Source: Pseudomonas viridiflava
GTDB taxonomy: Bacteria; Pseudomonadota; Gammaproteobacteria; Pseudomonadales; Pseudomonadaceae
Direction: 5' to 3'
Assembly: GCF_900583165.1 (NCBI RefSeq)
Contig: NZ_UTKY01000095.1
Span: 248,001 to 312,000 of the forward strand
DNA: 64,000 bases
Numbering within the stretch: position 1 is the stretch's first letter; every line of letters starts with the position of its first letter. Shown piece by piece: positions 44,334-52,402 of the stretch. The position numbers and the translations under genes were made by a program. The notes beneath the pieces were generated by a model, which saw nothing but the letters and a program-made list of their open reading frames with translations, was not told the origin of the DNA and did no database searches.

Positions 44334-44843
44334 ATGATCAAGTCACTTAATTGGTTAGTCATTGTCTGCCTGTCTTTGGTTATTTCCTCGGCTTCGGCCA
44401 CCTTGAAGCCACGCCCTACGTTCATCGAGTCGCTCAAAGAACCGGCAATCACTGACGTGATCGGCAATGTAATCGACCGAGCCCACGAGTTGCTGGGCAC
44501 GCCCTACAAGTGGGGCGGCAACTCGGTGGAGCAGGGCTTTGATTGCAGCAGTTTTCTGGTCTATCTGTTCAAGACTGAAGCCAACATTCTCATCCCGCGC
44601 ACCACGGCAGCGATGCACCGTTCCAAGGCCGTGACCATCAAGCGCGGCGCGTTGAAGCCCGGTGATGCGGTATTTTTCAAGGGCAATGGGCGCGGTCAGG
44701 TCAGCCATGTCGGCCTGTATATCGGCGAGGGCAAATTTATTCATTCGCCGCGCACCGGCAAGAACATCCGTATCGACTCGCTGAGCAACAGCTATTGGAA
44801 CAAGCACTACACCACGGCCAAGCGTTTTCACACCTCGGGGTGA
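44334..44843 (+). CDS. NlpC/P60-family cell-wall hydrolase
   Basis: 169-residue secreted endopeptidase expected to cut peptide stems of peptidoglycan. Signal peptide MIKSLNWLVIVCLSLVISSA, then the papain-like core with catalytic Cys in GFDCSSFLVYLF, His in VSHVGLYIGEG and a third polar residue in KFIHSPRTG. The signal sequence contains a Cys but no clear lipobox, so it is probably soluble in the periplasm. It converges with the TetR gene with only five bases between the stops. Confidence 0.93.
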   Translation: MIKSLNWLVIVCLSLVISSASATLKPRPTFIESLKEPAITDVIGNVIDRAHELLGTPYKWGGNSVEQGFDCSSFLVYLFKTEANILIPRTTAAMHRSKAVTIKRGALKPGDAVFFKGNGRGQVSHVGLYIGEGKFIHSPRTGKNIRIDSLSNSYWNKHYTTAKRFHTSG

Positions 44844-44848
44844 TCGGC

Positions 44849-45481
44849 TTATTCGGTACTGCCAAGGCCTTGCCAGTGCTTGAGGCCGATAAAGATAAAG
44901 CGCAATTGCTGGGTGATTTTCGCCTGCGGCGTGAGGTGGGCAGGCAGGGCCTGGGCCGGCGGGTCGATGATGTCAGGGAGGGTGGCGAACACACTTTTCA
45001 CGATCAGGTCGGCCATTACATGCAAACCTTCGGCGTCCAAGTGCTGCAGCTTGGGCATAAACGTGAGGTCGGCCGCGAGGTCGCGGGTGATGTCTTCGCG
45101 CAGGGCACCGATGGCTTGGCGCACGGCCAGGCAGCCGCCATATTGCTCGCGAGCCAGGAACAGGAATTGGGAACGGTTGGCCGCCACCACGTCGAGAAAG
45201 ATTCGCACGGAGGCATCGATGATGCCGCCCATCACGAATTCGTTGTGGCGCACCAGGCGGATCGTGGCGCGAAAGGTCTGGCCGACTTCACTGACCAATA
45301 CCAGGCCAAGCTGGTCCATATCGGCAAAATGGCGATAGAACCCGGTGGGTACAATGCCGGCCGTCTTCGCCACTTCCCGCAGGCTCAGGCTGCCAAACCC
45401 ACGGCCACACTCCATTAGATGGCGGGCTGCGTCCATCAGGGCGAGGCGGGTCTGTTGCTTCTGTTCGGCGCGGGGCAGCAT
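44849..45481 (-). CDS. TetR-family regulator, DesT-like
   Basis: 210-residue TetR protein: helix-turn-helix SLREVAKTAGIVPTGFYRHF near residues 33-52 and a C-terminal ligand domain with FLAREQYGG and VRQAIGALREDITRDLAADL. Sequence and position next to the ureE cluster match DesT, which in P. aeruginosa senses acyl-CoA and represses the desaturase operon desCB. That operon is absent on the far side here, where a repeat protein gene occurs instead. A FabR-like role in membrane lipid control is inferred. Confidence 0.82.
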   Translation of the reverse strand: MLPRAEQKQQTRLALMDAARHLMECGRGFGSLSLREVAKTAGIVPTGFYRHFADMDQLGLVLVSEVGQTFRATIRLVRHNEFVMGGIIDASVRIFLDVVAANRSQFLFLAREQYGGCLAVRQAIGALREDITRDLAADLTFMPKLQHLDAEGLHVMADLIVKSVFATLPDIIDPPAQALPAHLTPQAKITQQLRFIFIGLKHWQGLGSTE

Positions 45482-45586
45482 TGGCGGGCAGGCTTAGTCG
45501 ACAAGTACAGCGACGCACTCTAGCAAAACAGCTTCATCGGCGTCGAACTTGGCGGGGGAGGTGCGTGATGCAATCTACAAGAAAGC

Positions 45587-45616
45587 AAAAGCCCGATCGG
45601 CGGATCGGGCTTTTTT
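45587..45616. terminator. Bidirectional intrinsic terminator
   Basis: Perfect 12-bp stem AAAAGCCCGATC / GATCGGGCTTTT with a GGCG loop, followed by T on the plus strand and A/T on the minus strand. On the minus strand it lies just after the repeat-protein gene. Confidence 0.9.
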
Positions 45617-45632
45617 ATGGGCCACCACAGGC

Positions 45633-46001
45633 TTAGCTCTGGGCTTCGTGGAGTTCTTTCAGGCGATCAGCACCACCTTCTGCAACGCCTTCGGTGTAAG
45701 CGCGTTTGTTGGCTTGTTCAGCGCCGCCCTCAACAAGACCTTTCTGCTCCAGGCGATCACGGCCACCTTCGGTCAGGCCTTCGGTGTAGGCACGTTTGTT
45801 GGCTTGTTCCGAACCGTTTTCAGCAACGCCTTTGGCGTAGTCACGGTTCTCTTCTTCTTGCGAACCGCTGCGGGCCAGAGTTTGGCTGGACTGAACGGCT
45901 TGGGCTTTATTCTGTGGGGTCGCTTGTTCGGCGGCTGGCAGGGCAAAGGCACTGGAAGCCAGGACAGACAAGAGGACGGTAGCGAGTACTTGGCGTTTCA
46001 T
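45633..46001 (-). CDS. Secreted protein with two 30-residue repeats
   Basis: 122-residue product with a signal peptide (MKRQVLATVLLSVLASSAFA). The mature part is hydrophilic and ends in two consecutive 30-residue repeats, 61-90 and 91-120, both centred on EQANKRAYTEGxxEGGxDRL; each contains two related Gly-Glu-Gly half-units. AAGGAG eight bases before the ATG at 46001 sets the start; the open frame to 46196 lacks family-like sequence. Function not recognised. The DNA repeats are visible as two near-copies of TAxGCxCGTTTGTTGGCTTG. Confidence 0.83.
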   Translation of the reverse strand: MKRQVLATVLLSVLASSAFALPAAEQATPQNKAQAVQSSQTLARSGSQEEENRDYAKGVAENGSEQANKRAYTEGLTEGGRDRLEQKGLVEGGAEQANKRAYTEGVAEGGADRLKELHEAQS

Positions 46002-46349
46002 GATGGTTGCTCCTTGGGAGGGCGATAAAGTGGGTACAGGGCTAATGCTACTCTTGATATGTCGATATAAAAGTTCATAAACACAATGGTAATAATCAAC
46101 AGAATTGATTGTTCTCGGCGGAGGCTCTAGCACGCGCCTCTCAAGCCCGCGCTTTTGCACCGTAGTGGGTATTTTCGACACGTTCTTGGGTAACAATGGT
46201 GCGTCGCTGATGATCGAATCTGTCTGTTTGATCAGGTAAATGGCTTTTTGCGACTAAATCCGTGATCGGGTTAAACCCCCAGGCGGTTTGCCAGTCGTAC
46301 CCTTATGAGCTGTAGTTCAGCTAGTAGTCGTATTCAGGAGTCCTGTGCA
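46002..46349. other. Gene-free divergent spacer
   Basis: 348 bases between the divergent repeat-protein and AsmA genes. Visible elements are an inverted repeat AATCAA-cagaa-TTGATT (46094-46110), an AT-rich tract near 46055-46095 suited to a promoter for the minus-strand gene, and a small AGCTG / CAGCT hairpin (46308-46322) near the AsmA start. No gene is supported. Confidence 0.5.
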
Positions 46350-48419
46350 ATGACGCGCACTCGTAAAATCGTCGCTTGGAGCTGCGCCAGCTTCGTTCTA
46401 TTAATTGCCGTGGTGGTGTTGGTGTTGGTGTTCTTCGACTGGAACCGCATCAAACCGCAGATCAATGCCAAGGTTTCCGAAGAGTTGCATCGCCCGTTCG
46501 CCATCAATGGCAACCTGGCTGTGGTGTGGGCCCGCGAACTCGATGAAGGCGGTTGGCGCGCCTGGGTGCCATGGCCCCACGTGATTGCCGAAGACCTGAC
46601 CCTGGGCAACCCCGACTGGTCCAAAGCCCCGCAGATGGTCACCCTCAAGAAAGTCGAGCTGCGCATCTCGCCCCTGGCCCTGCTGGCGCAACGCGTGGTG
46701 ATCCCGCGTATCGACCTCACCGAACCGAGCGCGCAGTTGCAGCGCCTCGCCGATGGACGCGCTAACTGGACGTTCAAATTCGACCCCAAAGACCCCAATG
46801 CCGAGCCTTCCAGCTGGGTGGTGGACATCGGCGCGATCGGTTTCGATAAAGGCCACGTAACCCTCGACGATCAGACCCTCAAGACTCAGCTGGACGTGAT
46901 CATCGACCCGCTCGGCAAACCTATTCCGTTCGGCGAAATCGTCGGCGATGCCGATGCCAAGAAGGCCCTGGAAAAAGGCTCCAAGCCTCAGGACTACGCA
47001 TTCGGCCTCAAGGTCAAAGGCCAGTACCACGGCCAGAAACTCGACGGCACCGGCAAGATCGGCGGCCTGCTTGCGTTGCAGGACGCGGCCAAGCCGTTCC
47101 CACTGCAAGCCCAAGTCAAGATCGCCGACACCAGCATCGCCCTGGCCGGTACGCTCACCGACCCGCTCAACCTCGGCGCCCTCGACCTGCGCCTGAAGCT
47201 CGCCGGCAGCAGCCTGGGCAACCTGTACCCGCTTACCGGCGTGACACTGCCGGATTCGCCGGCTTATTCCACCGACGGTCACTTGATCGCCAAGTTGCAC
47301 GAACCCACCGGTGCGTCGTTTAAATACGAGAACTTCAACGGCAAGATTGGCAACAGCGATATCCACGGCAACCTGGGCTACGTCGCCAGCCAGCCACGGC
47401 CAAAACTCACTGGCTCGCTGGTTTCCAACCAACTGCTGATGGCCGATCTTGCCCCGCTGATCGGTGCCGATTCCAACGCCAAGCAAAAAGCCCGTGGCGG
47501 CGAAAGCAAACAACCGGCAACCAAGGTGCTGCCGGTGGAAGAATTCCGCACCGAGCGCTGGCGCGACATGGACGCCGATGTTGAATTCACCGGCAAGCGC
47601 ATCGTCCACAGCGCCGAGCTGCCCTTCACCGATCTGTATACCCACCTGGTGCTCAACGATGGCGTGCTCAGCCTTGAACCCCTACGTTTTGGCGTAGCCG
47701 GCGGTAAGCTGGATGCGCAAATCCGCCTGAACGGCCGCACCACGCCCATGGAAGGTCGCGCCAAGCTCACCGCGCGCAACTTCAAGCTCAAACAGCTGTT
47801 CCCAACATTTGAGCCAATGAAAACCAGTTTCGGTGAGCTCAACGGCGATGCGGATATTTCCGGGCGAGGCAACTCCGTGGCGGCGCTGCTGGGCACGTCC
47901 AACGGCGACCTGAAAATGTTGATCAACGATGGCGCCATCAGCCGTAGCCTAATGGAGATTGCCGGGCTCAACGTGGGTAACTACGTGGTGGGCCGCCTAT
48001 TTGGCGACAAGGAAGTGAAGATTAACTGCGCAGCCGCTGACTTCGGCATCAAGACCGGCTTGGCGACCACTCGGTTGTTTGTGTTCGATACCGAGAACGC
48101 CATCATCTACATCGATGGCACGGCGAATATGGCGACGGAGCAGTTGGACCTGACCATCACGCCGGAATCGAAAGGTTTCCGCCTGTTCTCTTTGCGTTCA
48201 CCGTTGTACGTCAACGGCCCGTTTATCAAGCCTAATGCGGGTGTGAAGGCAATTCCGTTGGCATTGCGCGGCGCCGGGATGGTGGCACTGGGTGTAATCG
48301 CCGGGCCTGCTGCGGGCCTGCTTGCATTGGTCGCACCCAGTGGTGGTGAGCCCAATGAATGCGCACCGTTACTGCAACAGATGAAAGAAGGCAAAGCGCC
48401 GAAAACAGTGAAGGGCTAA
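46350..48419 (+). CDS. AsmA-family protein
   Basis: 689-residue protein anchored by one N-terminal helix (about 10-29, IVAWSCASFVLLIAVVVLVL) with a large periplasmic beta-rich part. The N-terminal AsmA region (INAKVSEELHRPFAINGNLA) and the C-terminal AsmA-like region (GNSVAALLGTSNGDLKMLIN) are present. AsmA-like proteins are thought to help move phospholipids or influence outer-membrane assembly. AGGAG precedes the ATG at 46350. The last 11 codons lie inside a DNA segment that is triplicated downstream. Confidence 0.9.
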   Translation: MTRTRKIVAWSCASFVLLIAVVVLVLVFFDWNRIKPQINAKVSEELHRPFAINGNLAVVWARELDEGGWRAWVPWPHVIAEDLTLGNPDWSKAPQMVTLKKVELRISPLALLAQRVVIPRIDLTEPSAQLQRLADGRANWTFKFDPKDPNAEPSSWVVDIGAIGFDKGHVTLDDQTLKTQLDVIIDPLGKPIPFGEIVGDADAKKALEKGSKPQDYAFGLKVKGQYHGQKLDGTGKIGGLLALQDAAKPFPLQAQVKIADTSIALAGTLTDPLNLGALDLRLKLAGSSLGNLYPLTGVTLPDSPAYSTDGHLIAKLHEPTGASFKYENFNGKIGNSDIHGNLGYVASQPRPKLTGSLVSNQLLMADLAPLIGADSNAKQKARGGESKQPATKVLPVEEFRTERWRDMDADVEFTGKRIVHSAELPFTDLYTHLVLNDGVLSLEPLRFGVAGGKLDAQIRLNGRTTPMEGRAKLTARNFKLKQLFPTFEPMKTSFGELNGDADISGRGNSVAALLGTSNGDLKMLINDGAISRSLMEIAGLNVGNYVVGRLFGDKEVKINCAAADFGIKTGLATTRLFVFDTENAIIYIDGTANMATEQLDLTITPESKGFRLFSLRSPLYVNGPFIKPNAGVKAIPLALRGAGMVALGVIAGPAAGLLALVAPSGGEPNECAPLLQQMKEGKAPKTVKG

Positions 48420-48876
48420 CTGACCTAAACGTAGGACCCAATGTGGGAGGGGGCTTGCTCCCGATGGCGGTGCATCAGTCGATATATTCATCAACTGACC
48501 CACCGCCATCGGGGGCAAGCCCCCTCCCACAATGGTTTTGCAGTGTTGCTGGGTTATAGGCTTTCGAGAAAGAAGGCAAAGCGCCGAAAAACGTGAAGGG
48601 CTAACTGACCTAAATGCAGGACCCAATGTGGGAGGGGGCAAGCCCCCTCCCACAATGGTTTTGGAGTGTTGCTGGGTTATAGGCTTTCGAGAAAGAAGGC
48701 AAAGCCCCGAAAACCGTGAAGGGCTAACTGACCTAAATGCAGGACCCAATGTGGGAGGGGGCTTGCCCCCGATGGCGGTGGATCAGTCGATATATTCATC
48801 AACTGACCCACCGCCATCGGGAGCAAGCCCCCTCCCACAATGGTATTGCAGTGTCGCTGGGTTAAAGGCTTTCGAG
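48383..48876. repeat. 185-bp tandem triplication with REPINs, spanning two gene 3' ends
   Basis: Three units, 48383-48567, 48568-48690 and 48691-48876. Each starts with the last codons of the AsmA gene (GAAAGAAGGCAAAGCxCCGA), runs through its stop, a REPIN and the TTGCAGTGTTGCTGGGTTA spacer, and ends with the terminal codons of the ferritin-like gene read on the opposite strand (GGCTTTCGAG). The middle unit is 62 bases shorter: its REPIN is reduced to one perfect palindrome TGTGGGAGGGGGCAAGCCCC plus CTCCCACA. The first REP of unit 1 and last REP of unit 3 carry TGCTCCC/GGGAGCA variants. Confidence 0.92.
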
Positions 48877-49392
48877 GATGTCCGCCATGTCGTCCGCGTG
48901 CTCTTCTTCCTGGGCCAGGATCTCTTCGAACAGACGGCGGGTAGTCGGGTCTTTGTCACCGATGTACTGAATGATTTCGCGATAGCTATCCACCGCAATC
49001 CGCTCAGCTACCAAGTCTTCGTAGACCATTTCTTTCAATGAGTTGCCGGCCACGTATTGAGCGTGGGAATTCTTCGAGAGCAGGTCGGGGTTGAATTCCG
49101 GCTCACCGCCCAATTGCACGATGCGCTCGGCCAGTTTGTCGGCGTGCTCGGCTTCCTGGGTGGCGTGCTCCAGAAACTCTTCTGCGGCTACATGGGCTTT
49201 GACGCCGCTGGCCATGAAGTAGTGGCGCTTGTAGCGCAACACGCAGACCAGTTCAGTGGCGAGCGAGCCGTTGAGCAAGCGGATGATTTCTTCGCGATCG
49301 GCATCGTAACCCTCAGTCACGGCACCGTTCTCGACGTTCTGGCGGGCGCGTTGGCGCAGGGTCGCAACGTCAGTCAAGTTTGCTTCAGTCAT
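48862..49392 (-). CDS. Ferritin-like / bacterioferritin-family protein
   Basis: 176-residue four-helix-bundle protein. Di-iron ligands are visible as Glu in ATELVCVLRY, ExxH in EFLEHATQEAEHADKLAERI, Glu in YEDLVAERIAVDSY and ExxH in EILAQEEEHADDM. The resemblance is to the PA4880-type bacterioferritin-like proteins of Pseudomonas. It could store iron or protect DNA from iron-driven oxidation; no haem-ligand methionine is obvious. Its last codons lie inside the triplicated segment. Ribosome site AGGAG (minus strand) precedes the ATG. Confidence 0.88.
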   Translation of the reverse strand: MTEANLTDVATLRQRARQNVENGAVTEGYDADREEIIRLLNGSLATELVCVLRYKRHYFMASGVKAHVAAEEFLEHATQEAEHADKLAERIVQLGGEPEFNPDLLSKNSHAQYVAGNSLKEMVYEDLVAERIAVDSYREIIQYIGDKDPTTRRLFEEILAQEEEHADDMADILESL

Positions 49393-49559
49393 TTCAATCT
49401 CCTGGGGCTAATCCGGGTTACGCCACGCTCTACCGGCGTGATCGCTCCAAGTTGTGAGTGTCGCGTCACGCAAAAAGTTTTATCGAATGTGTGTCACACC
49501 CTCGTCGCGGGACTGGGCTAGCCTCTTGGCATCCATTTTTGATCAAAGGCGTTCGGTCC

Positions 49560-50450
49560 ATGGCGCAGTTATCAGCCACGCGCTACCCCTTGGTGCTGGT
49601 GCCCGGCATGCTCGGGTTCGTACGACTGGGGTGGTTTCCCTACTGGTACGGCATCGTCCCGGCGTTGCGGGCGGGTGGGGCGCAGGTGTTTGCCGTGCAG
49701 GTGGCGCCGCTGGATTCCAGCGAGGTGCGCGGCGAGCAGTTGCTGACGCAGATCGAGCGAATTCGCCGCGAGACCGGCGTCGACAAGGTCAACCTGATCG
49801 GCCACAGCCAGGGCGCGCTCACTGCCCGGTATGCCGCGGCCAAGCGCCCGGATTGGGTGGCGTCAGTGACTTCGGTGGCCGGGCCTAACCATGGTTCCGA
49901 ATTGGCGGACCATATTCACACCCACTACCCCGTCGACGGTGTAAAGGGGCGGCTGATGAGCGCGCTGTTTCACCTGGTTGCCTGGGTCATGGGCGTGCTG
50001 GAAACCGGCTATCGCGGGCCGCGATTCAAGGCGGATTTGCAGGCCTCCCATCAATCCCTGACCAGCGCCGGTGTGGCGCTGTTCAATCGTGCTTATCCCC
50101 AGGGCTTGCCCGCGACCTGGGGCGGGCAGGGCGCTGAAGAGGTCGATGGCGTGCGCTATTACTCGTGGTCCGGCACGTTGCAGCCGGGTGTCACCGATCG
50201 AGGGCGCAACCTGTTCGACGGCACCCACCGCAGCTGTCGCCTGTTCGCCCGCAGCTTCGTGCGGGAAAAGGGTCAGTGTGACGGTATGGTTGGGCGCTAC
50301 AGCTCGCACCTGGGCAAGGTGATCGGCGATGACTACCCGCTGGACCATTTCGATATCGTCAACCAGTCGATGGGGCTGGTGGGCAAGGGCGCCGAGCCGA
50401 TCAGGCTGTTTGTCGAGCACGCCCAAAGGCTAAAGGCGGCTGGGATCTAG
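49560..50450 (+). CDS. Triacylglycerol lipase (family I type)
   Basis: 296-residue alpha/beta hydrolase beginning MAQLSATRYPLVLVPGMLGF. The nucleophile Ser83 is in IGHSQGALTARYAA, the Asp is in QCDGMVGRYSSHLG and the His in LDHFDIVNQSMG. Two cysteines (RSCRLF and GQCDG) match the disulfide of secreted family I lipases. No signal peptide is visible from this start, nor in the upstream extension to 49458, and no lipase foldase gene is next to it, so it differs from classical LipA and may use another export route or remain cytoplasmic. Confidence 0.88.
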   Translation: MAQLSATRYPLVLVPGMLGFVRLGWFPYWYGIVPALRAGGAQVFAVQVAPLDSSEVRGEQLLTQIERIRRETGVDKVNLIGHSQGALTARYAAAKRPDWVASVTSVAGPNHGSELADHIHTHYPVDGVKGRLMSALFHLVAWVMGVLETGYRGPRFKADLQASHQSLTSAGVALFNRAYPQGLPATWGGQGAEEVDGVRYYSWSGTLQPGVTDRGRNLFDGTHRSCRLFARSFVREKGQCDGMVGRYSSHLGKVIGDDYPLDHFDIVNQSMGLVGKGAEPIRLFVEHAQRLKAAGI

Positions 50451-50468
50451 GGGCTTACTCAGTGCGAC

Positions 50469-50557
50469 TGTGGGAGGGGGCTTGCTCCCGATAGCAGGGT
50501 TTCAGTCACTGAATCTGGGACTGATCCACCGCTGTCGGGAGCAAGCCCCCTCCCACA
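50469..50557. repeat. REPIN of the TTGCTCCCGAT subtype
   Basis: Inverted pair reading GTGGGAGGGGGCTTGCTCCC and its partner GTCGGGAGCAAGCCCCCTCC, between the convergent lipase and exporter genes. Confidence 0.9.
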
Positions 50558-50570
50558 CGTTGAACGGCGT

Positions 50571-51446
50571 TCAGCCAGCACGCACCGGCGTGGTCCAGCG
50601 CTCTGACAAAATCACCCCACCCAATGTCAGCAACCCCCCCACCAGGTGATACAGCGCCAACTCTTCTTTCAACACCACGGCCGCAATCAGCGCCGTGATC
50701 AAGGGCAGCAGGTTGAAAAACAACGTGGTGCGGCTCGGGCCCAGGGTCTTTATCGAATGCATCCACGCCAACGGCGCCAGCATCGACGCGAGTAAACACG
50801 CGTACAGCACCAGCGGGATATTCGTCCAACCCAGCCCGGCCTTCGCTGAAAACAGATACAGCGGAAACAGCACGACCACCGCCACCAGTACCTGCAAATA
50901 CAGCAATACCAACGGCGGCAGGCGCAGCTGCCATTTTTTCAGCAGGGTGCTGTAGACCGCATAGGCCAGGGTGGCCACCAACATCATGCCGTCGCCCAGG
51001 TTGACCCCATGTTGCAGCAAGGCGCCGAGGCTTCCGGATGACACCACCACCACGACGCCCGCAAATGAAAGCACCGCACCCGTCAGAGCGCCGTAGGTGA
51101 GGCGCTGGCCCAGGCTGATAATGGCCGCCGTCAGCGCCATCAATGGCATGAGTGAAAGGATGATGCCCATGTTGGTTGCGGTGGTCAGCGAGGCGGCGTA
51201 GTACGCCAGGCTTTGGTACACCGCCATGCCCAGCACGCCTAGGATGACGATCTTGCCCAGGTTCGGGCGGATCAGCGCCCAGTTGGCAACCACCGGTTTG
51301 AACATGAAAGGCGTAAACAGCAGCGCTGCCAGTAGCCAGCGGTAAAAACCGATCTCGGCAGGGAAGATCGCACCCACGGCCAATTTGTTGATGACGGTAT
51401 TGCCAGCCCAGATAAAAATGGCCAGCAGGGGATAAGCGTATTGCAT
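50571..51446 (-). CDS. EamA/DMT-family transporter
   Basis: 291-residue inner-membrane protein with ten predicted helices in two EamA repeats, beginning MQYAYPLLAIFIWAGNTVIN. Such proteins usually export amino acids, metabolites or drugs; the substrate is unknown. The Met at 51446 is the family start; the open frame to 51542 would overlap the operator region. It is divergent from an AraC regulator with shared ATCCAGACAA motifs between them, so it is very likely that regulator's target. Confidence 0.92.
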   Translation of the reverse strand: MQYAYPLLAIFIWAGNTVINKLAVGAIFPAEIGFYRWLLAALLFTPFMFKPVVANWALIRPNLGKIVILGVLGMAVYQSLAYYAASLTTATNMGIILSLMPLMALTAAIISLGQRLTYGALTGAVLSFAGVVVVVSSGSLGALLQHGVNLGDGMMLVATLAYAVYSTLLKKWQLRLPPLVLLYLQVLVAVVVLFPLYLFSAKAGLGWTNIPLVLYACLLASMLAPLAWMHSIKTLGPSRTTLFFNLLPLITALIAAVVLKEELALYHLVGGLLTLGGVILSERWTTPVRAG

Positions 51447-51484
51447 CGAAAGAAACCAGGTGTGTTGACGAGGCCGAATTATCC

Positions 51485-51543
51485 ATTGTCTGGATCGAAG
51501 CCTATACTGCGATCCAGACAAGTGAGCTGTGTATCCAGACAAT
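51485..51543. promoter_or_regulatory. Triple operator between the DMT exporter and AraC genes
   Basis: ATTGTCTGGAT at 51485-51495 is the exact reverse complement of ATCCAGACAAT at 51533-51543, and ATCCAGACAAG at 51512-51522 is a third copy sharing ten bases. The third-site copy abuts the AraC start codon (51544), so binding there should block expression of the regulator itself; the first copy lies close to the exporter start. Confidence 0.75.
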
Positions 51544-52332
51544 ATGGCCCGACATACCGTACGCCTCGCGGATTTCCGCAGCCTGCCCAGCCCGGTGTAT
51601 TTCCGTTACTCGGATTTTGCGCCCGATACCGAATGCACCCCACACCAGCACTTCTGGGGTTCGCTGGATTACTCGGCCAGCGGTGTGATGCGCATGGAAG
51701 TGGCGGGCAGCCGCTTTATGTCGCCGCCGCAGTACGCGGTGTGGGTGCCTCCGCATACCGAGCATAGTTCCTACAACGCCGAGGCGATTGTGTATCACTC
51801 GGTGGGCCTGGCCCCGGCGCTCTGTGAGCAATTGCCGCAGCAGCCGTGCACCCTGGCCATCAGTGACATTCTCAAGGCCATCCTCAGCGACTTTGCCAAA
51901 CGTGACGTGAATATCCCGCAGACCGATGCCGACATCCGCCTGGCCCAAGTGCTGGTGGACCAACTCAAACAGGCGCCGATCCACGATTGCTTCCTGCCTT
52001 ATGCCCGCCACCCTGGTTTGCTTGGCGTACTGGAAAACTTGCAGGCCGACCCCGCCGACAACCGTCCTCTGGCCCATTGGGCCGATCAAGTGCACGTGAG
52101 CGAACGCACCCTGGCGCGCCAGTTTGTGCGGGAGTTGGGCATGAGCTTCGGCGAGTGGCGACAGCGCCTGCGCTACCTGGCCGCCATCGAAGCGCTGGAC
52201 AGCGAACACAGCGTGCAGCATGTGGCGTTTGACCTGGGCTACAGCACGGCATCGGCGTTTATCGCCATGTTCCAACGTCACGCGGGTTGTACGCCTGAGC
52301 AGTACCGTCGGTCGAATATCCGTGCACGGTGA
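51544..52332 (+). CDS. AraC-family transcriptional regulator
   Basis: 262-residue regulator with an N-terminal cupin-type ligand domain (TPHQHFWGSLDYSASGVMRM, PPQYAVWVPPHTEHSS) and two C-terminal helix-turn-helix motifs (LAHWADQVHVSERTLARQFV and VQHVAFDLGYSTASAFIAMF, ending CTPEQYRRS). The ATG at 51544 is preferred to the in-frame codon at 51529 because the operator copy occupies the intervening bases. It probably controls the divergent exporter and itself. Confidence 0.92.
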   Translation: MARHTVRLADFRSLPSPVYFRYSDFAPDTECTPHQHFWGSLDYSASGVMRMEVAGSRFMSPPQYAVWVPPHTEHSSYNAEAIVYHSVGLAPALCEQLPQQPCTLAISDILKAILSDFAKRDVNIPQTDADIRLAQVLVDQLKQAPIHDCFLPYARHPGLLGVLENLQADPADNRPLAHWADQVHVSERTLARQFVRELGMSFGEWRQRLRYLAAIEALDSEHSVQHVAFDLGYSTASAFIAMFQRHAGCTPEQYRRSNIRAR

Positions 52333-52402
52333 AGATGTAACGGGCTTTGACTACACTGCGGGTAGGCCGTGCCTTCCGGCGCGGTAACCGGGAGAAAACG
52401 CC

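Noticed and set aside
46094..46110. ANR/FNR box at AATCAA-N5-TTGATT
   Set aside because: The half-sites are in the reverse order (ATCAA...TTGAT) and the spacing is five rather than four, so it does not match TTGAT-N4-ATCAA.
48426..48850. Direct-repeat array resembling a small CRISPR
   Set aside because: The repeats are REP palindromes with gene 3' ends between them; units are 185/123/185 bases, not 28-37-base repeats with unique spacers, and no cas gene is near.
49458..49559. Longer N-terminus of the lipase from 49458
   Set aside because: The 34 extra residues contain no signal peptide and overlap the divergent promoter region of the ferritin-like gene; the ATG at 49560 begins the conserved fold.
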